From contig JAJPIL010000021.1 of assembly GCA_021324755.1 (NCBI GenBank), positions 155,446-219,445 of the forward strand: DNA of 64,000 nucleotides, given 5' to 3'. The DNA is from Pseudomonadota bacterium (lineage in GTDB: Bacteria > Desulfobacterota > Binatia > Binatales > Binataceae). The translations under genes and the position numbers were made by a program. The number at the start of each line of letters is the position of its first letter. Positions within the stretch are counted from its first letter, which is position 1. Below are positions 1 to 8,337 of this stretch, piece by piece. The notes beneath the pieces were generated by a model, which saw only the letters and a list, made by a program, of their open reading frames with translations, searched no databases and had not been told where the DNA came from.

Positions 1-444
1 CTCGAGCTTTCGCGCAAGCTCAACGCGGCCCAGGCCGAGATCGCCGAGCTAAGCCGCGTGCTCGACGAGCGGATGCGCCTGGAGGGGGTGCTGATGGCGC
101 CCGATGCGCGAATCGTGCGCCTCGAGCCCGTCGGCCCGGCCAAAGCCGCCCGTGCCACGGTGGTGATCAGCCACAAGGTGGGCAAGGCCGTGATCGACGC
201 CGCAGGCCTTCCCCAGCCGCCGCCAGGAAAAACCTATCAGCTGTGGTGGATCACCAAACAGCGCGGCCCCGTGCCAGCGGGAACCTTTACGCCTGCGCCT
301 CAGGGCGAAACGGTTGCGCCGGCCGAGATGCCGCCCGGAAAAGAGCGCATGCTGGCGGCGGCCGTCACGCTCGAGCCTACGCCTGGGATGCCGAAGCCGA
401 CCGGCGAGATGTACCTCAAAGGTTCGCTCGCCGAAGCGCGCTAA
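1..444 (+). CDS. anti-sigma factor, RskA-like C-terminal domain (5' partial)
   Basis: The reading frame is open from base 1, so the start lies outside the window. The first ~25 residues (LELSRKLNAAQAEIAELSRV) look like a coiled coil. The rest matches the extracytoplasmic C-terminal domain of RskA-type anti-sigma-K factors, with the typical GKTYQLWWI stretch followed by a PVPAG.F...G pattern. Family members hold an ECF sigma factor at the membrane. The zinc-finger-like N-terminus and the TM segment would be upstream and are not visible, and neither is the partner sigma factor. The domain call is fairly secure; the partner is unknown. Confidence 0.75.
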   Translation, partial: LELSRKLNAAQAEIAELSRVLDERMRLEGVLMAPDARIVRLEPVGPAKAARATVVISHKVGKAVIDAAGLPQPPPGKTYQLWWITKQRGPVPAGTFTPAPQGETVAPAEMPPGKERMLAAAVTLEPTPGMPKPTGEMYLKGSLAEAR

Positions 445-529
445 GGCCTGCGCTCCCATCCATCCTTGCCGCGCGCGCAAGCTTCGAGCGGCAGCAGCGT
501 AACCGTATCACGTTTGCGCGCACGCCCCT

Positions 530-1546
530 TTACTTCGAGGCGAGAATCACCGGCGAGGGAGCTGGCACGGCCACCGTCTTGACCGACTTCATCCCAGCCG
601 CCTTGAGCCAGGCGCGATACTCCTTGAGCGTATAGACGTTGCCGCTGGGGGCGTGGAGCAGCATGTTGAGACCGAAAAGCACGGCAAGCGGCGGCCCGGT
701 GCGCCTGTAGTTGGGAATGTACGACGCCAGAAGAATCATCCCCTGCTCGCGCAACGCCGCGGCCGACTTCGCGATAAGCGCTTGCGCCGTCTCGGGTCCT
801 TCGCCGTGGACGATGTGGCCCAGGATAACGAGGTCGTAGCGATCCTTGCCGAAGTCGAGCTCGCGAAAGTCGCCGCCGACGTATTCGTAGCGCCCCTCGA
901 GGCCGTAGCGCGCAACGTACTGGCGCGTCACTTCCAGCACTGGCGGGAAATCGATCGCGGTCACGCGCGTATCCTCGCGCAGGCGAGCGAACGGCAGCGA
1001 CCAGGCCGCCGTACCCGCGCCGACGTCCAAAACGGCCGCAAGCCTCTGACGTCTGGATGGGGAAATCGCCTTGAGCGCCGCCTGCGCCGCAACGTAGCTC
1101 AGCGGGAAAATCATCGTCACCAGCCCGCGGAAGAACTCCGCGCGCCCCTGTGGGTCGCTGTGTCCCTCGACCGGCTTGCCCGTCACCACCGATTCCTTAA
1201 GTTTCGTCCAATCGTTGAGCAGCGCCCGTGCGCCGACCGTACCCAGCCCCTCCATGTAAAGCTCGCTTGTGCGCACCAAATAGGTCTCGGCAAGCGGCGA
1301 AAGCGTGTACGCGCTTTGGTTCTTGCGCAAGTAGCCCATCGCCACCATCGCGTCGCACAGCCGCTCCACGCCGCGCTCGCTTGCGCCGAGCGCACCTGCA
1401 AGCTCGCCAATCGTGCGCCGGCCCTGCGCGATATGGCTGAACAGGTCCAGCTCCACGGCCGAAAACAGCGCATACGAACGCCATCCGGCCCACAAGTCCT
1501 CCAAAAGCTTAACCGGCGACGGATAGCCCCTCTCTCGCTTCACCAT
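530..1546 (-). CDS. SAM-dependent O-methyltransferase with dimerisation domain
   Basis: 338 aa. Residues ~10-90 form a winged-helix dimerisation domain (ELDLFSHIAQGRRTIGELAGALG...). Residues ~165-320 form a class I methyltransferase fold with a glycine-rich SAM motif (VLDVGAGTAAWSLPFA), an acidic strand end (VTAIDFP) and a GDFRELDFG segment. This is the architecture of acetylserotonin, hydroxyneurosporene and other small-molecule O-methyltransferases. The substrate cannot be read from the sequence, and no biosynthetic partner lies next to it. It converges on the anti-sigma gene at its 3' end. Confidence 0.8.
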   Translation of the reverse strand: MVKRERGYPSPVKLLEDLWAGWRSYALFSAVELDLFSHIAQGRRTIGELAGALGASERGVERLCDAMVAMGYLRKNQSAYTLSPLAETYLVRTSELYMEGLGTVGARALLNDWTKLKESVVTGKPVEGHSDPQGRAEFFRGLVTMIFPLSYVAAQAALKAISPSRRQRLAAVLDVGAGTAAWSLPFARLREDTRVTAIDFPPVLEVTRQYVARYGLEGRYEYVGGDFRELDFGKDRYDLVILGHIVHGEGPETAQALIAKSAAALREQGMILLASYIPNYRRTGPPLAVLFGLNMLLHAPSGNVYTLKEYRAWLKAAGMKSVKTVAVPAPSPVILASK

Positions 1547-2135
1547 CCCAAAGCCTCCGACCCTCGCCTTCCCTACCTGCGCGCGGCCGCAAATCCTGGC
1601 TTCAGAGCTACCAGGTATGACGCGCCAAATTTCCCGCGACTGTGACGTTATTCGAGCTCGAGCGGGGCGCGCTCACCCCCCGCTGGCACCCACGTGCACC
1701 CTCTGCCAACTCTCACGCTGTGGAGCGCCTGGCACGCCCCGCTCCCCATTACCGATAGCCTTGCGCGCAAATCGCGTCAACAATTCGCCCCATCTCCAAG
1801 CCCCACTCGACACCCGAAAACGCCGAGCTATCAGCGCCGGCGCACCGGCGACCTGGCCCGGACGGGCCCAAATCCCCTGCCCTGTCCGCCCGGTCAGCGC
1901 CGTGAAAAGCCTATCCGTCCTGCTGCCGCCACGAGGCGGGTTTTGTGCGGCGGAGAGCGCCCGCGCTTGGCAAGCAGGCAAAAGCTTTACGCGAATCGCG
2001 GGCGAAGGCTTCCGTGCGCCAAAGCGATCCTTCGGCCCAACAGCGTTCGGGCACGCGCAAGCGATTCGCGTTATAATCGGGCACGGCCACCGAACAGCAG
2101 GGGCGGCAGCGATGGTTGGCGAAGCGGGCACGAGT
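1547..2135. other. 589-bp intergenic region, no convincing gene
   Basis: GC-rich stretch between the divergent methyltransferase and lipoprotein genes. ORFs here overlap on both strands without family-like sequence and look like high-GC shadows. The only signal I support is a perfect -10-like hexamer near its right end, listed separately. Confidence 0.5.
2046..2077 (+). promoter_or_regulatory. candidate promoter upstream of lipoprotein gene
   Basis: A perfect TATAAT lies at 2072-2077, 58 bp before the chosen start codon. The best -35-like hexamer is TTCGGG at 2046 with a long 20-nt spacer, so only the -10 element is convincing. Confidence 0.35.
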
Positions 2136-2699
2136 ATGCGTCGCGGGTGTTTTGCACTGATGGTGGGCGTGCGCCTTTTGTGCTTGGCGGCGCTGATTGC
2201 GGGCGGCTTTGGATGTGTGTCGTATCGGGGCGCGCCGCTCGAGCCGGAGCAGAGTGTGGAGCAGATGGAGGCGCTGCTCGCGGCGGCGGGATTCAAGCAG
2301 ATCGTGGCCGACTCGCCCCAAAAGATGGCCATCCTGAGCAAGCTTCCGCCCCATCAGCTCCGCTACTACCCGACCAAGAACGGCCTTGTCTTCTGGTACG
2401 CCGACCCGGACAAGTGCCGATGCGTCTACCAGGGCGACCAGAAGGCCTACCAGCAGTTCCAACTGCTCAAGCTTCAGCAGCGCGAGATCGAAGAGTACGA
2501 GCAGGCGGCGATGGCTGAGCAGGGCTCGATGCTCTACGCGTTCGACCCGCTGTGGTTCGGGATGCCGTTCTTTTTGCCGCCGGCCTATATCATGACCGTC
2601 CCAGGCGCGCCTGCCGGCAAAGGCCCGGGCACGTCGCCCGCAACCGCGCCCCGACCGCCTGCGCCGCCGCGCGTCGTCGTGCCCCGTCCGATGCGCTGA
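2136..2699 (+). CDS. putative lipoprotein, unknown function
   Basis: 187 aa from the ATG at 2136. I chose this start because it gives a standard lipoprotein signal: basic MRR, a hydrophobic core and a Cys after AGGFG. An in-frame ATG at 2112 is possible. The mature part is ~110 residues of mixed sequence with a Cys pair (KCRCVY), followed by a Gln/Glu-rich helix (QQFQLLKLQQREIEEYEQ). It ends in a Pro/Ala/Arg-rich low-complexity tail. It is probably anchored to a membrane and exposed to the periplasm. I do not recognise the family. Confidence 0.6.
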   Translation: MRRGCFALMVGVRLLCLAALIAGGFGCVSYRGAPLEPEQSVEQMEALLAAAGFKQIVADSPQKMAILSKLPPHQLRYYPTKNGLVFWYADPDKCRCVYQGDQKAYQQFQLLKLQQREIEEYEQAAMAEQGSMLYAFDPLWFGMPFFLPPAYIMTVPGAPAGKGPGTSPATAPRPPAPPRVVVPRPMR

Positions 2700-3049
2700 C
2701 GCTAAAGCCTTCGGGGCTTGAGCGGCTTTGCCGGCGCTGCTTTGAGCCGCGGCGTCTTGGGGCTTGAAGCTACCGGGCCGCGCCCTTTTGCGCCAGAATC
2801 GAACGCATGCGCGGCGAAAGAGCTTTGCGCGCGCGGGTGCAAAGAGAAGCTCGAGCTTGGCGTTGACTTTCTCGACGCCCGAGCTGACTTATAGAGTTAT
2901 TTAAATTTGTTTAGGAGAAAGTTCGAGTTTGACATTAACTTTTTCACCGTCTGCCTAAACTTTGCGCCGGGGATACGCCCGGATCCCGGCAAAGGGTAGA
3001 ATTGCGAGCAGAGCGCGAAACGAAACGGCGAGTTGGGGAGAGCTAAGCG
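2700..3049. other. 350-bp intergenic region with imperfect duplicated block
   Basis: No gene. It is AT-rich at 2885-2960 in an otherwise GC-rich neighbourhood. A ~33-bp block at 2844-2878 recurs at 2914-2949, and most differences are C/T or G/A transitions. The second copy contains a perfect TTGACA. Confidence 0.5.
2929..2957 (+). promoter_or_regulatory. candidate promoter of the AidB-like gene
   Basis: TTGACA at 2929-2934 is a perfect -35 hexamer. Seventeen bases later the -10 position reads TGCCTA, which is weak. It lies ~90 bp upstream of the ATG at 3050. Confidence 0.35.
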
Positions 3050-4819
3050 ATGATCGATTACGAGGAGTTCTCGAGCGCAGTCGGCCTCAACTGGTACGAG
3101 GTCGACCCGAACTTGCAACAAACGATGCGCCGGATGCTTGCGCCGCAGGACCTCGAATGGGCGGAGCCGGAGCTTTACAGGCTGGGCGCGCTTATCGGCG
3201 GCAAGGTTGCGGCCAGCGCCGAGGTAATCGACAAAAACCCGCCGCGGCTTGTCCAGTACGACCGCTCGGGCGAGCGTATCGACCAAATCGTGCACCATCC
3301 GGCAACCCTGGAAGTAAAGCGCGCGCTGTGGGAGGCGGGCGTAAGCGGGCCGCGCCTGCGCAATGAGGCTGCACGGCGCGGACGGCCGTATCCCGCCGTG
3401 CTCGCCACCGCGCTCAACTACATGCTGGCGCAAGCGGACACCGGGATGCTGTGCGCGGTCGGAATGACCAGCGGCGTAATCACGCTGGTCAAACGCTACG
3501 CGCCGCCCGAGCTGCGCGAAAAGTTGCTCGCCCGGCTTTGCGCCGAAGATTTCAGCCAGGCCGCCGACGGCGCGATGTTTTTGACCGAGCGCACCGGCGG
3601 CTCCGACCTCGGCGCGCTTACGACCGAGGCACGCTACGAAGACGGGCGATGGTTGCTCTGGGGCGAGAAATGGTTTTGCTCCAACGTCGACGCCGCGCTT
3701 ATCGCCACGCTCGCCCGGCCGCAAGGCGCACCTCAAGGAATCAAGGGTGTGGCGCTCTTTTTGGTGCCCCGCCTTCGCGCTGACGGAAGCCGAAACGCGA
3801 TTCGGATTCGACGCCTCAAGGACAAGCTCGGCACGCGCTCGGTCCCCACGGGCGAAGTCGAGTTCGAGGGCGCCGAGGCCTACCTGCTCGCCGGTCAGGC
3901 TCACGACGGCGCGGTCGACGACGCGCAGGCGCTCGCCCGCGACGGGCGCGGAATAAACCGCATGATGGACATGGTCAACCCGTCGCGCCACGGCGTGGCT
4001 GTGATGGGGCTTGGGATCATGCGCCGGGCGTTTTTGGAGGCGGCGATCTACGCCGCCCGGCGCCTCGCCTTCGGCAGAAGGCTCGACGCGCTGCCGATGG
4101 TGCAAAAGCAGCTTGCGCGCATGGTCGTCGAGCTCGAGGCGGCCTCGGCTCTGGTCTTTGCCGGCGCCGATAGCTCGCCTGCTGCGCGAATACTCATTCC
4201 GCTGGCCAAGCTTCGGGCAACGCGCCAGGGCGTCGCGCATGCCAGCCAGGCGCTCGAGCTACACGGCGGCAACGGCTATATCGAAGATTGGCCTACCGCG
4301 CGCCTTTTGCGCGACGCCCAATGCCATCCGATATGGGAAGGCACGGAGAACATCATCTGCCTCGACGTGCTGCGCGCGATGCGCGCCGAGGGAAGCGTGG
4401 CCGCGCTGTTCGAGATGGTAGGCGAGCGGCTTTCGCAAGCGCGCGACTTTGCGCCGCTTCAGGCTTCGTGCCAGCTCATCGAGCCTGCCGCGCAGCAGGC
4501 GCGCGCGGCGATCGATTTCGCGGCCAAGGCCGAGCGCGACCTTATCCAAGCGCGCGCGCCGCTTTTGGCCAACTACTTGGCCGACCTCGCCTCGGCGGCG
4601 CTTTTGCTCGAGGAGGCGGTCTTCGAACTCAAAAGCGAGGGCTCGGCGCGCAAGGCACTAATTGCGTATCTTTTTGCGCAAAGCCGCTTTGCCAACTTGC
4701 CCGCGCGCGGCCTTTTCGCGAAAGCCGAGCTCGAGCTTGCCTTCTTCGAGGAGCTCTCGCGCTTCGGCAAACTCGACCCCGCGCGCCTCGTGCGCACACT
4801 CGAGCAAAACGGCGCTTGA
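3050..4819 (+). CDS. AidB-like acyl-CoA dehydrogenase
   Basis: 589 aa, in the long AidB-like branch of the acyl-CoA dehydrogenase superfamily rather than the ~380-aa classical form. It shows the FAD-binding middle domain (FLTERTGGSDLGA, then WLLWGEKWFCSN). The C-terminal helical domain contains LELHGGNGYIEDWPTARLLRDAQCHPIWEGTENIICLDVLRAM, quoted here as two parts: the GGNGYIED helix and the WEGTEN loop. The catalytic-type Glu of WEGT is retained. GGGGAGAG lies 10 bp before the ATG. AidB proteins have been linked to alkylation stress and DNA binding, whereas many homologues are metabolic. Which applies here is open. Confidence 0.85.
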   Translation: MIDYEEFSSAVGLNWYEVDPNLQQTMRRMLAPQDLEWAEPELYRLGALIGGKVAASAEVIDKNPPRLVQYDRSGERIDQIVHHPATLEVKRALWEAGVSGPRLRNEAARRGRPYPAVLATALNYMLAQADTGMLCAVGMTSGVITLVKRYAPPELREKLLARLCAEDFSQAADGAMFLTERTGGSDLGALTTEARYEDGRWLLWGEKWFCSNVDAALIATLARPQGAPQGIKGVALFLVPRLRADGSRNAIRIRRLKDKLGTRSVPTGEVEFEGAEAYLLAGQAHDGAVDDAQALARDGRGINRMMDMVNPSRHGVAVMGLGIMRRAFLEAAIYAARRLAFGRRLDALPMVQKQLARMVVELEAASALVFAGADSSPAARILIPLAKLRATRQGVAHASQALELHGGNGYIEDWPTARLLRDAQCHPIWEGTENIICLDVLRAMRAEGSVAALFEMVGERLSQARDFAPLQASCQLIEPAAQQARAAIDFAAKAERDLIQARAPLLANYLADLASAALLLEEAVFELKSEGSARKALIAYLFAQSRFANLPARGLFAKAELELAFFEELSRFGKLDPARLVRTLEQNGA

Positions 4820-4927
4820 GCCGAAGCGGCGCGTAATTCGCATGTATGCGCGTGTGCCGACGCTGCAGCAGCGGCGAGAAGCGAAGGTGCGAAACTTACG
4901 CGCGAGGCCTCAAAGCCGCGCCTTTTG

Positions 4928-5719
4928 CTACGACATTATTCGTCCAGCGTCGACGTTGAGCGTCTGTCCGGTCATCCCGGAGGAGGCCGAGCTCGTAAGG
5001 AAAAGCGCCACGCGCGCGACTTCCTCCTCGGTGACCATCCGTTCGAGCGCCGCGTCGGCGTAAAAGGCGCGCCGCACTTGTTCTTCGGGCAGCTTGAGCG
5101 CCTCGGCGCGGGCGCGGATTACGCGCTCGATCCGCTCGCCCTCGACCGCGCCCGGGCAGATACAGTTGACGCGGATGCCGTAGCTTCCCCATTCGCGCGC
5201 CAGCGTCTGGGTAAGCCCGATCATCGCCCATTTGGAAGCCGCGTACGGCGCGCGCAGCGGGTAGCCGATTCGCCCTGCCGCCGACGAGATATTGAGAATG
5301 TCGCCGCTTCTTTGCGCCGCCATCACCCTGAGCGCCTCGCGCGAGCAAAGCCATGCACCGGTGAGGTTTACGTCGAGCGTCTCTTGCCATTCGGCGAGCT
5401 CGGTTTCGGTTATCCGTTTGGTCGGCCCGGCGATTCCGGCGTTGTTGACCAAGATATCCAATCTGCCGAACGCCTCGACCGTCTGCTTGATTAGGCGCAC
5501 GCAGTCGGCCTCTTTGGCGACGTCGGTGGTAATCGCGATCGCCTGGCCACCCATCCGGACGATCTCGTCGCGCGTTGCCTCGAGCGCCGCGGTCGTGCGT
5601 CCGGCAAGCGCGAGCTTGACGCCCGCCTCGGCGTACTTGAGCGCGATTCGCTTGCCGATTCCGTAGCCGCCGCCCGTAATTACCGCCACCTTGCCCTTGA
5701 ACTCCTCGCTAAAACCCAT
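4928..5719 (-). CDS. short-chain dehydrogenase/reductase (SDR, classical)
   Basis: 263 aa, the usual length. It has the cofactor motif TGGGYGIG near residue 15, NNAG near residue 90, and a catalytic Ser (ISSAAG) with YAASK, i.e. a complete Ser-Tyr-Lys set. The C-terminus GQTLNVDAG is typical. Such enzymes oxidise or reduce alcohol, keto or 3-oxoacyl groups with NAD(P). The substrate is unknown. It converges with the AidB-like gene, so the two are not an operon. Confidence 0.88.
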   Translation of the reverse strand: MGFSEEFKGKVAVITGGGYGIGKRIALKYAEAGVKLALAGRTTAALEATRDEIVRMGGQAIAITTDVAKEADCVRLIKQTVEAFGRLDILVNNAGIAGPTKRITETELAEWQETLDVNLTGAWLCSREALRVMAAQRSGDILNISSAAGRIGYPLRAPYAASKWAMIGLTQTLAREWGSYGIRVNCICPGAVEGERIERVIRARAEALKLPEEQVRRAFYADAALERMVTEEEVARVALFLTSSASSGMTGQTLNVDAGRIMS

Positions 5720-5800
5720 CGCCGCATGCTCCCGATCGTGCTCGAGTGTGTCGTGTTTTTATAACTTACCGCCGGCCAGGGCGCAAACAACCGCTTCGCT

Positions 5801-6787
5801 TCAAGCTGGAAAGGCGAGATGGAGCGCGCGCGAAAGCCCGTAGCCGAGCGCGAGCGCCGAGAGCGGTCCGACGACCCATCCAACGACGATTCCCGCCATC
5901 GTCGCCCAGTTTACGGTCTTGAGGCCGCGCGCCAGACCGGCGCCGCCGATCGCGCCGACCAGCGCCTGATTGATCGACGTAAAGTATCCGAAGCCGAGCA
6001 CCGAGGCGAGCACCACCAGCGCCTGCACCATCTGCGCCGCGCCCGCCATTGCGAGGTCTAGCCTTGCGATCTCGAAGGCGACGCGCTTAAGCAGCGCTCC
6101 GCCCCATCCGACTACTCCCAGCGCGATCGCGACGCCGCCGAGCGCGCCCGCCGCGAGCGCCGGCCAGCGCAAGGCCGCCACCAGCACGCCGGTTGCGTTG
6201 GCGACGTCGTTGGCCCCCATCGCCAGCGACGCCGTCGCGGCCGCGAGCAGCAGCATCCTTCGCGCGTTTGCGCGCCTCTGTTCGCCGGCCGCGTCCTTAT
6301 CCGACGGCGGCGCACCCAGTCCCAGCCGGTCGAGCAAGCGCGTAAAGCCGAAGCCCAGCGCTGCGGCCGCAAGCGGCGCAAGCGCCCAGAGGGCGACCAG
6401 ATGGCCGATCGTCGACCAATTCACCGAGCCGTTGCCGGCAAGCGCCACGCCGGCCATGCAAAAGACGAAAATCTGGATCGTCGAGGTCGGAAGTTTGAGC
6501 CGGTTGTAGAGCGTGGTGAGAAGGAAGGCCGCGGCCAGAGTCGCGCTTGCCTGACCCGGGGTCAGATCGTCGGCGCCGACGATTCGGTAGCCGACCGTGT
6601 CGAGCACGCCGTGGCTCAAGAAGGCCGCGCCCACAAGCGCCAGCACAGCCATCAAGCGCAGCGCGCGCCGCTCGGCGATCGCGCCTGTCGCGTACGCCAT
6701 CCCCATGCACGCGCCCGTGTAATGGGCGCCCATCGCGAAGGCAAACGCCATCGCAAGCAAAACCGCAACTGCCGACCCAAGCCCCAT
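5801..6787 (-). CDS. PiT-family inorganic phosphate transporter
   Basis: 328 aa and strongly hydrophobic, with about ten predicted membrane segments. The second PiT signature is intact (MGANDVANATGVLV). The first is degenerate (MGAHYTGACMGMAYATGAI replaces the usual GAND.ANA.G), so one half of the internal repeat has diverged. Family members carry out H+ or Na+-coupled phosphate uptake. It starts 5 bp after the PAP2 gene, so the two are probably co-transcribed. A related divalent-anion substrate is possible given the altered first motif. Confidence 0.8.
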   Translation of the reverse strand: MGLGSAVAVLLAMAFAFAMGAHYTGACMGMAYATGAIAERRALRLMAVLALVGAAFLSHGVLDTVGYRIVGADDLTPGQASATLAAAFLLTTLYNRLKLPTSTIQIFVFCMAGVALAGNGSVNWSTIGHLVALWALAPLAAAALGFGFTRLLDRLGLGAPPSDKDAAGEQRRANARRMLLLAAATASLAMGANDVANATGVLVAALRWPALAAGALGGVAIALGVVGWGGALLKRVAFEIARLDLAMAGAAQMVQALVVLASVLGFGYFTSINQALVGAIGGAGLARGLKTVNWATMAGIVVGWVVGPLSALALGYGLSRALHLAFPA

Positions 6788-6792
6788 CTCGC

Positions 6793-7461
6793 CTACGCGC
6801 CGCTCGCCTTGTGCCCCTCGCCGCCTGACTTAGGCTCGTGCCCGGAAAACCGCCGGCGCAGCGCCACGAGCGGCATCAAAAGGAAAATCCAGAAAAAGCC
6901 CGCCAGGTACGACAGCAGAAGGTCGCTCGGCCAATGCGCCCCCATCACGACCCGCGCCGCCGCGCCCACCGCGAGCCAAAGCCCCAAAAGCGCCGGTATC
7001 ACGATCCGCCACGGGCGCGGCAGCGCCAGCGCCGCCAGCACCGCCAGGTAGCCGAAGGTCGCGACGTAAACCAGCGCGAAGATCGACGGAAACGCAAACC
7101 CGGAGGGATTTCCCACCACGTGGATCAGCGACGGCGACGGGCGCGGCTGCGCCACGTACGGGCTTGCCCATACGTAGAAGAAAAACAGGCCGAAGAAGAC
7201 CGGAATCGAAAACGCCGCCGCGTGCTCGCCCGCGATCAAGTAGGCCAGCGCCACGGTTGCGAAAAGCAGCACGATCGAGGCTGGCGGCTCGGCGCTGCGC
7301 GTCACGAACTCCGCCCACGGCCCGTAAGGCAAAAGCGCCTGGATCGCGCGCGCAAGGCTTACGTCGCCCGGCAAATAGGGCATCGCCTTGGCAAGCCTGA
7401 TAAGCGTCGCTAATCCTCCCGCCCAAAGCGCCATCGCCGCGGCTTTGCTCGCAGTCCTCAT
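6793..7461 (-). CDS. PAP2-family membrane protein (phosphatase-like)
   Basis: 222 aa from the ATG at 7461, chosen over a longer ORF because GAGGGGAA precedes it. It has about six hydrophobic segments. The C-terminal PAP2 motif is present (ARVVMGAHWPSDL: R-x5-H-x3-D). The central motif reads NPSGFAFPS where PSGH is expected, so one active-site His is replaced by Phe, and the first motif is reduced to QPRPSPS. It may be a weak or non-catalytic lipid-phosphate phosphatase. Coupling to the phosphate permease 5 bp downstream suggests a role in phosphate handling. Confidence 0.7.
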   Translation of the reverse strand: MRTASKAAAMALWAGGLATLIRLAKAMPYLPGDVSLARAIQALLPYGPWAEFVTRSAEPPASIVLLFATVALAYLIAGEHAAAFSIPVFFGLFFFYVWASPYVAQPRPSPSLIHVVGNPSGFAFPSIFALVYVATFGYLAVLAALALPRPWRIVIPALLGLWLAVGAAARVVMGAHWPSDLLLSYLAGFFWIFLLMPLVALRRRFSGHEPKSGGEGHKASGA

Positions 7462-7782
7462 CGCTAAAAAGCTTCCCCTCTCAACGCACGAGATTTTCTT
7501 TCTGCCCGCCCGCAGCGTGCCAAAGAGGCCCTCGCGCGAAGGCGCGCACGCGACGGGCTTGCTTGCGCCGCGCTCGGTCGAGCGTAGGCCGACGCCGGCG
7601 CAAAGGAAATTGTTGCAGGAAGCGCGGCGCGATTCGACCCCGCGCAACATAAAGACTTGCCGCTCGATACACTTGATACATAAGCGCGCTTTATATATAA
7701 GCGCAATTAATACACATCGCTTGCGCGCAGCTGAGAGGATCGAAGCCTCTTAAGCTCTCGCGCAAAAAAGGGGGGCAACCTT
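7462..7782. other. divergent intergenic region
   Basis: 321 bp between the PAP2 gene (leftward) and the GMC operon (rightward). The part nearest the GMC operon is AT-rich and holds the promoter listed next. No small gene is supported. Confidence 0.5.
7673..7701 (+). promoter_or_regulatory. sigma-70-like promoter of the GMC oxidoreductase operon
   Basis: TTGATA at 7673-7678 and TATAAG at 7696-7701 are separated by 17 bp, inside a short AT-rich island. The pair lies ~80 bp upstream of the ATG at 7783. Confidence 0.5.
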
Positions 7783-8313
7783 ATGGATGTCGACCGACGG
7801 GAGTTTCTGACGTTGGTGGGATGCTCGGCGCTGGCGCTGAGCGCAGGGGCGCTTTTGGGCGCAAAGCCGACGCTTTCATGGGCGGCGACAACCGACGACC
7901 TGGGCCGTGCGACAAACCTCGATACGCTTTACGCCGCAGTCGAGCGAATCGTGCCGCACGCCGACCCAGAGCTCAAAGAGCTCGCCCGGCAGACCGCACG
8001 CGCGATCGCGATGCGGGCGCAAAGCGATCCGGCATTGAGGCAGACGGTCGAGCAAGTGGTGGGCGAGCTGGATGAGCGCGCACAGAAAACCTACAACCGC
8101 CCGTTCGCCAAACTAATCGCCGAGCAGCAAATCATAATCATGGAGCAAATTCAGTCTTCGCGCGCTTTCCAGCATCTGGTCAACCAGGTACTGGCCGACT
8201 ACTACGACAAGCCCCAGGTATGGCACGCGCTGGGCTATCCCGGGCCGGTCAACGACCACGAGCATATGGAAGGCGGCTATCTGGCGCGCGGCTACGACAA
8301 GCTCGATTGGTAG
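7783..8313 (+). CDS. Tat-exported small subunit (gluconate 2-dehydrogenase subunit 3-like)
   Basis: 176 aa. The N-terminus has a twin-arginine signal (DRREFL followed by a hydrophobic Ala/Leu stretch, likely cleaved near WAA). The rest resembles the small gamma subunit of membrane-bound flavin dehydrogenases such as gluconate 2-dehydrogenase. Its proposed role is to carry the signal-less flavoprotein across the membrane. The large subunit starts 24 bp downstream behind GGGGAGG. No cytochrome c subunit follows, so the electron acceptor is not encoded here. Confidence 0.7.
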   Translation: MDVDRREFLTLVGCSALALSAGALLGAKPTLSWAATTDDLGRATNLDTLYAAVERIVPHADPELKELARQTARAIAMRAQSDPALRQTVEQVVGELDERAQKTYNRPFAKLIAEQQIIIMEQIQSSRAFQHLVNQVLADYYDKPQVWHALGYPGPVNDHEHMEGGYLARGYDKLDW

Positions 8314-8337
8314 ACGGACTTTGGGGAGGACAGGACG

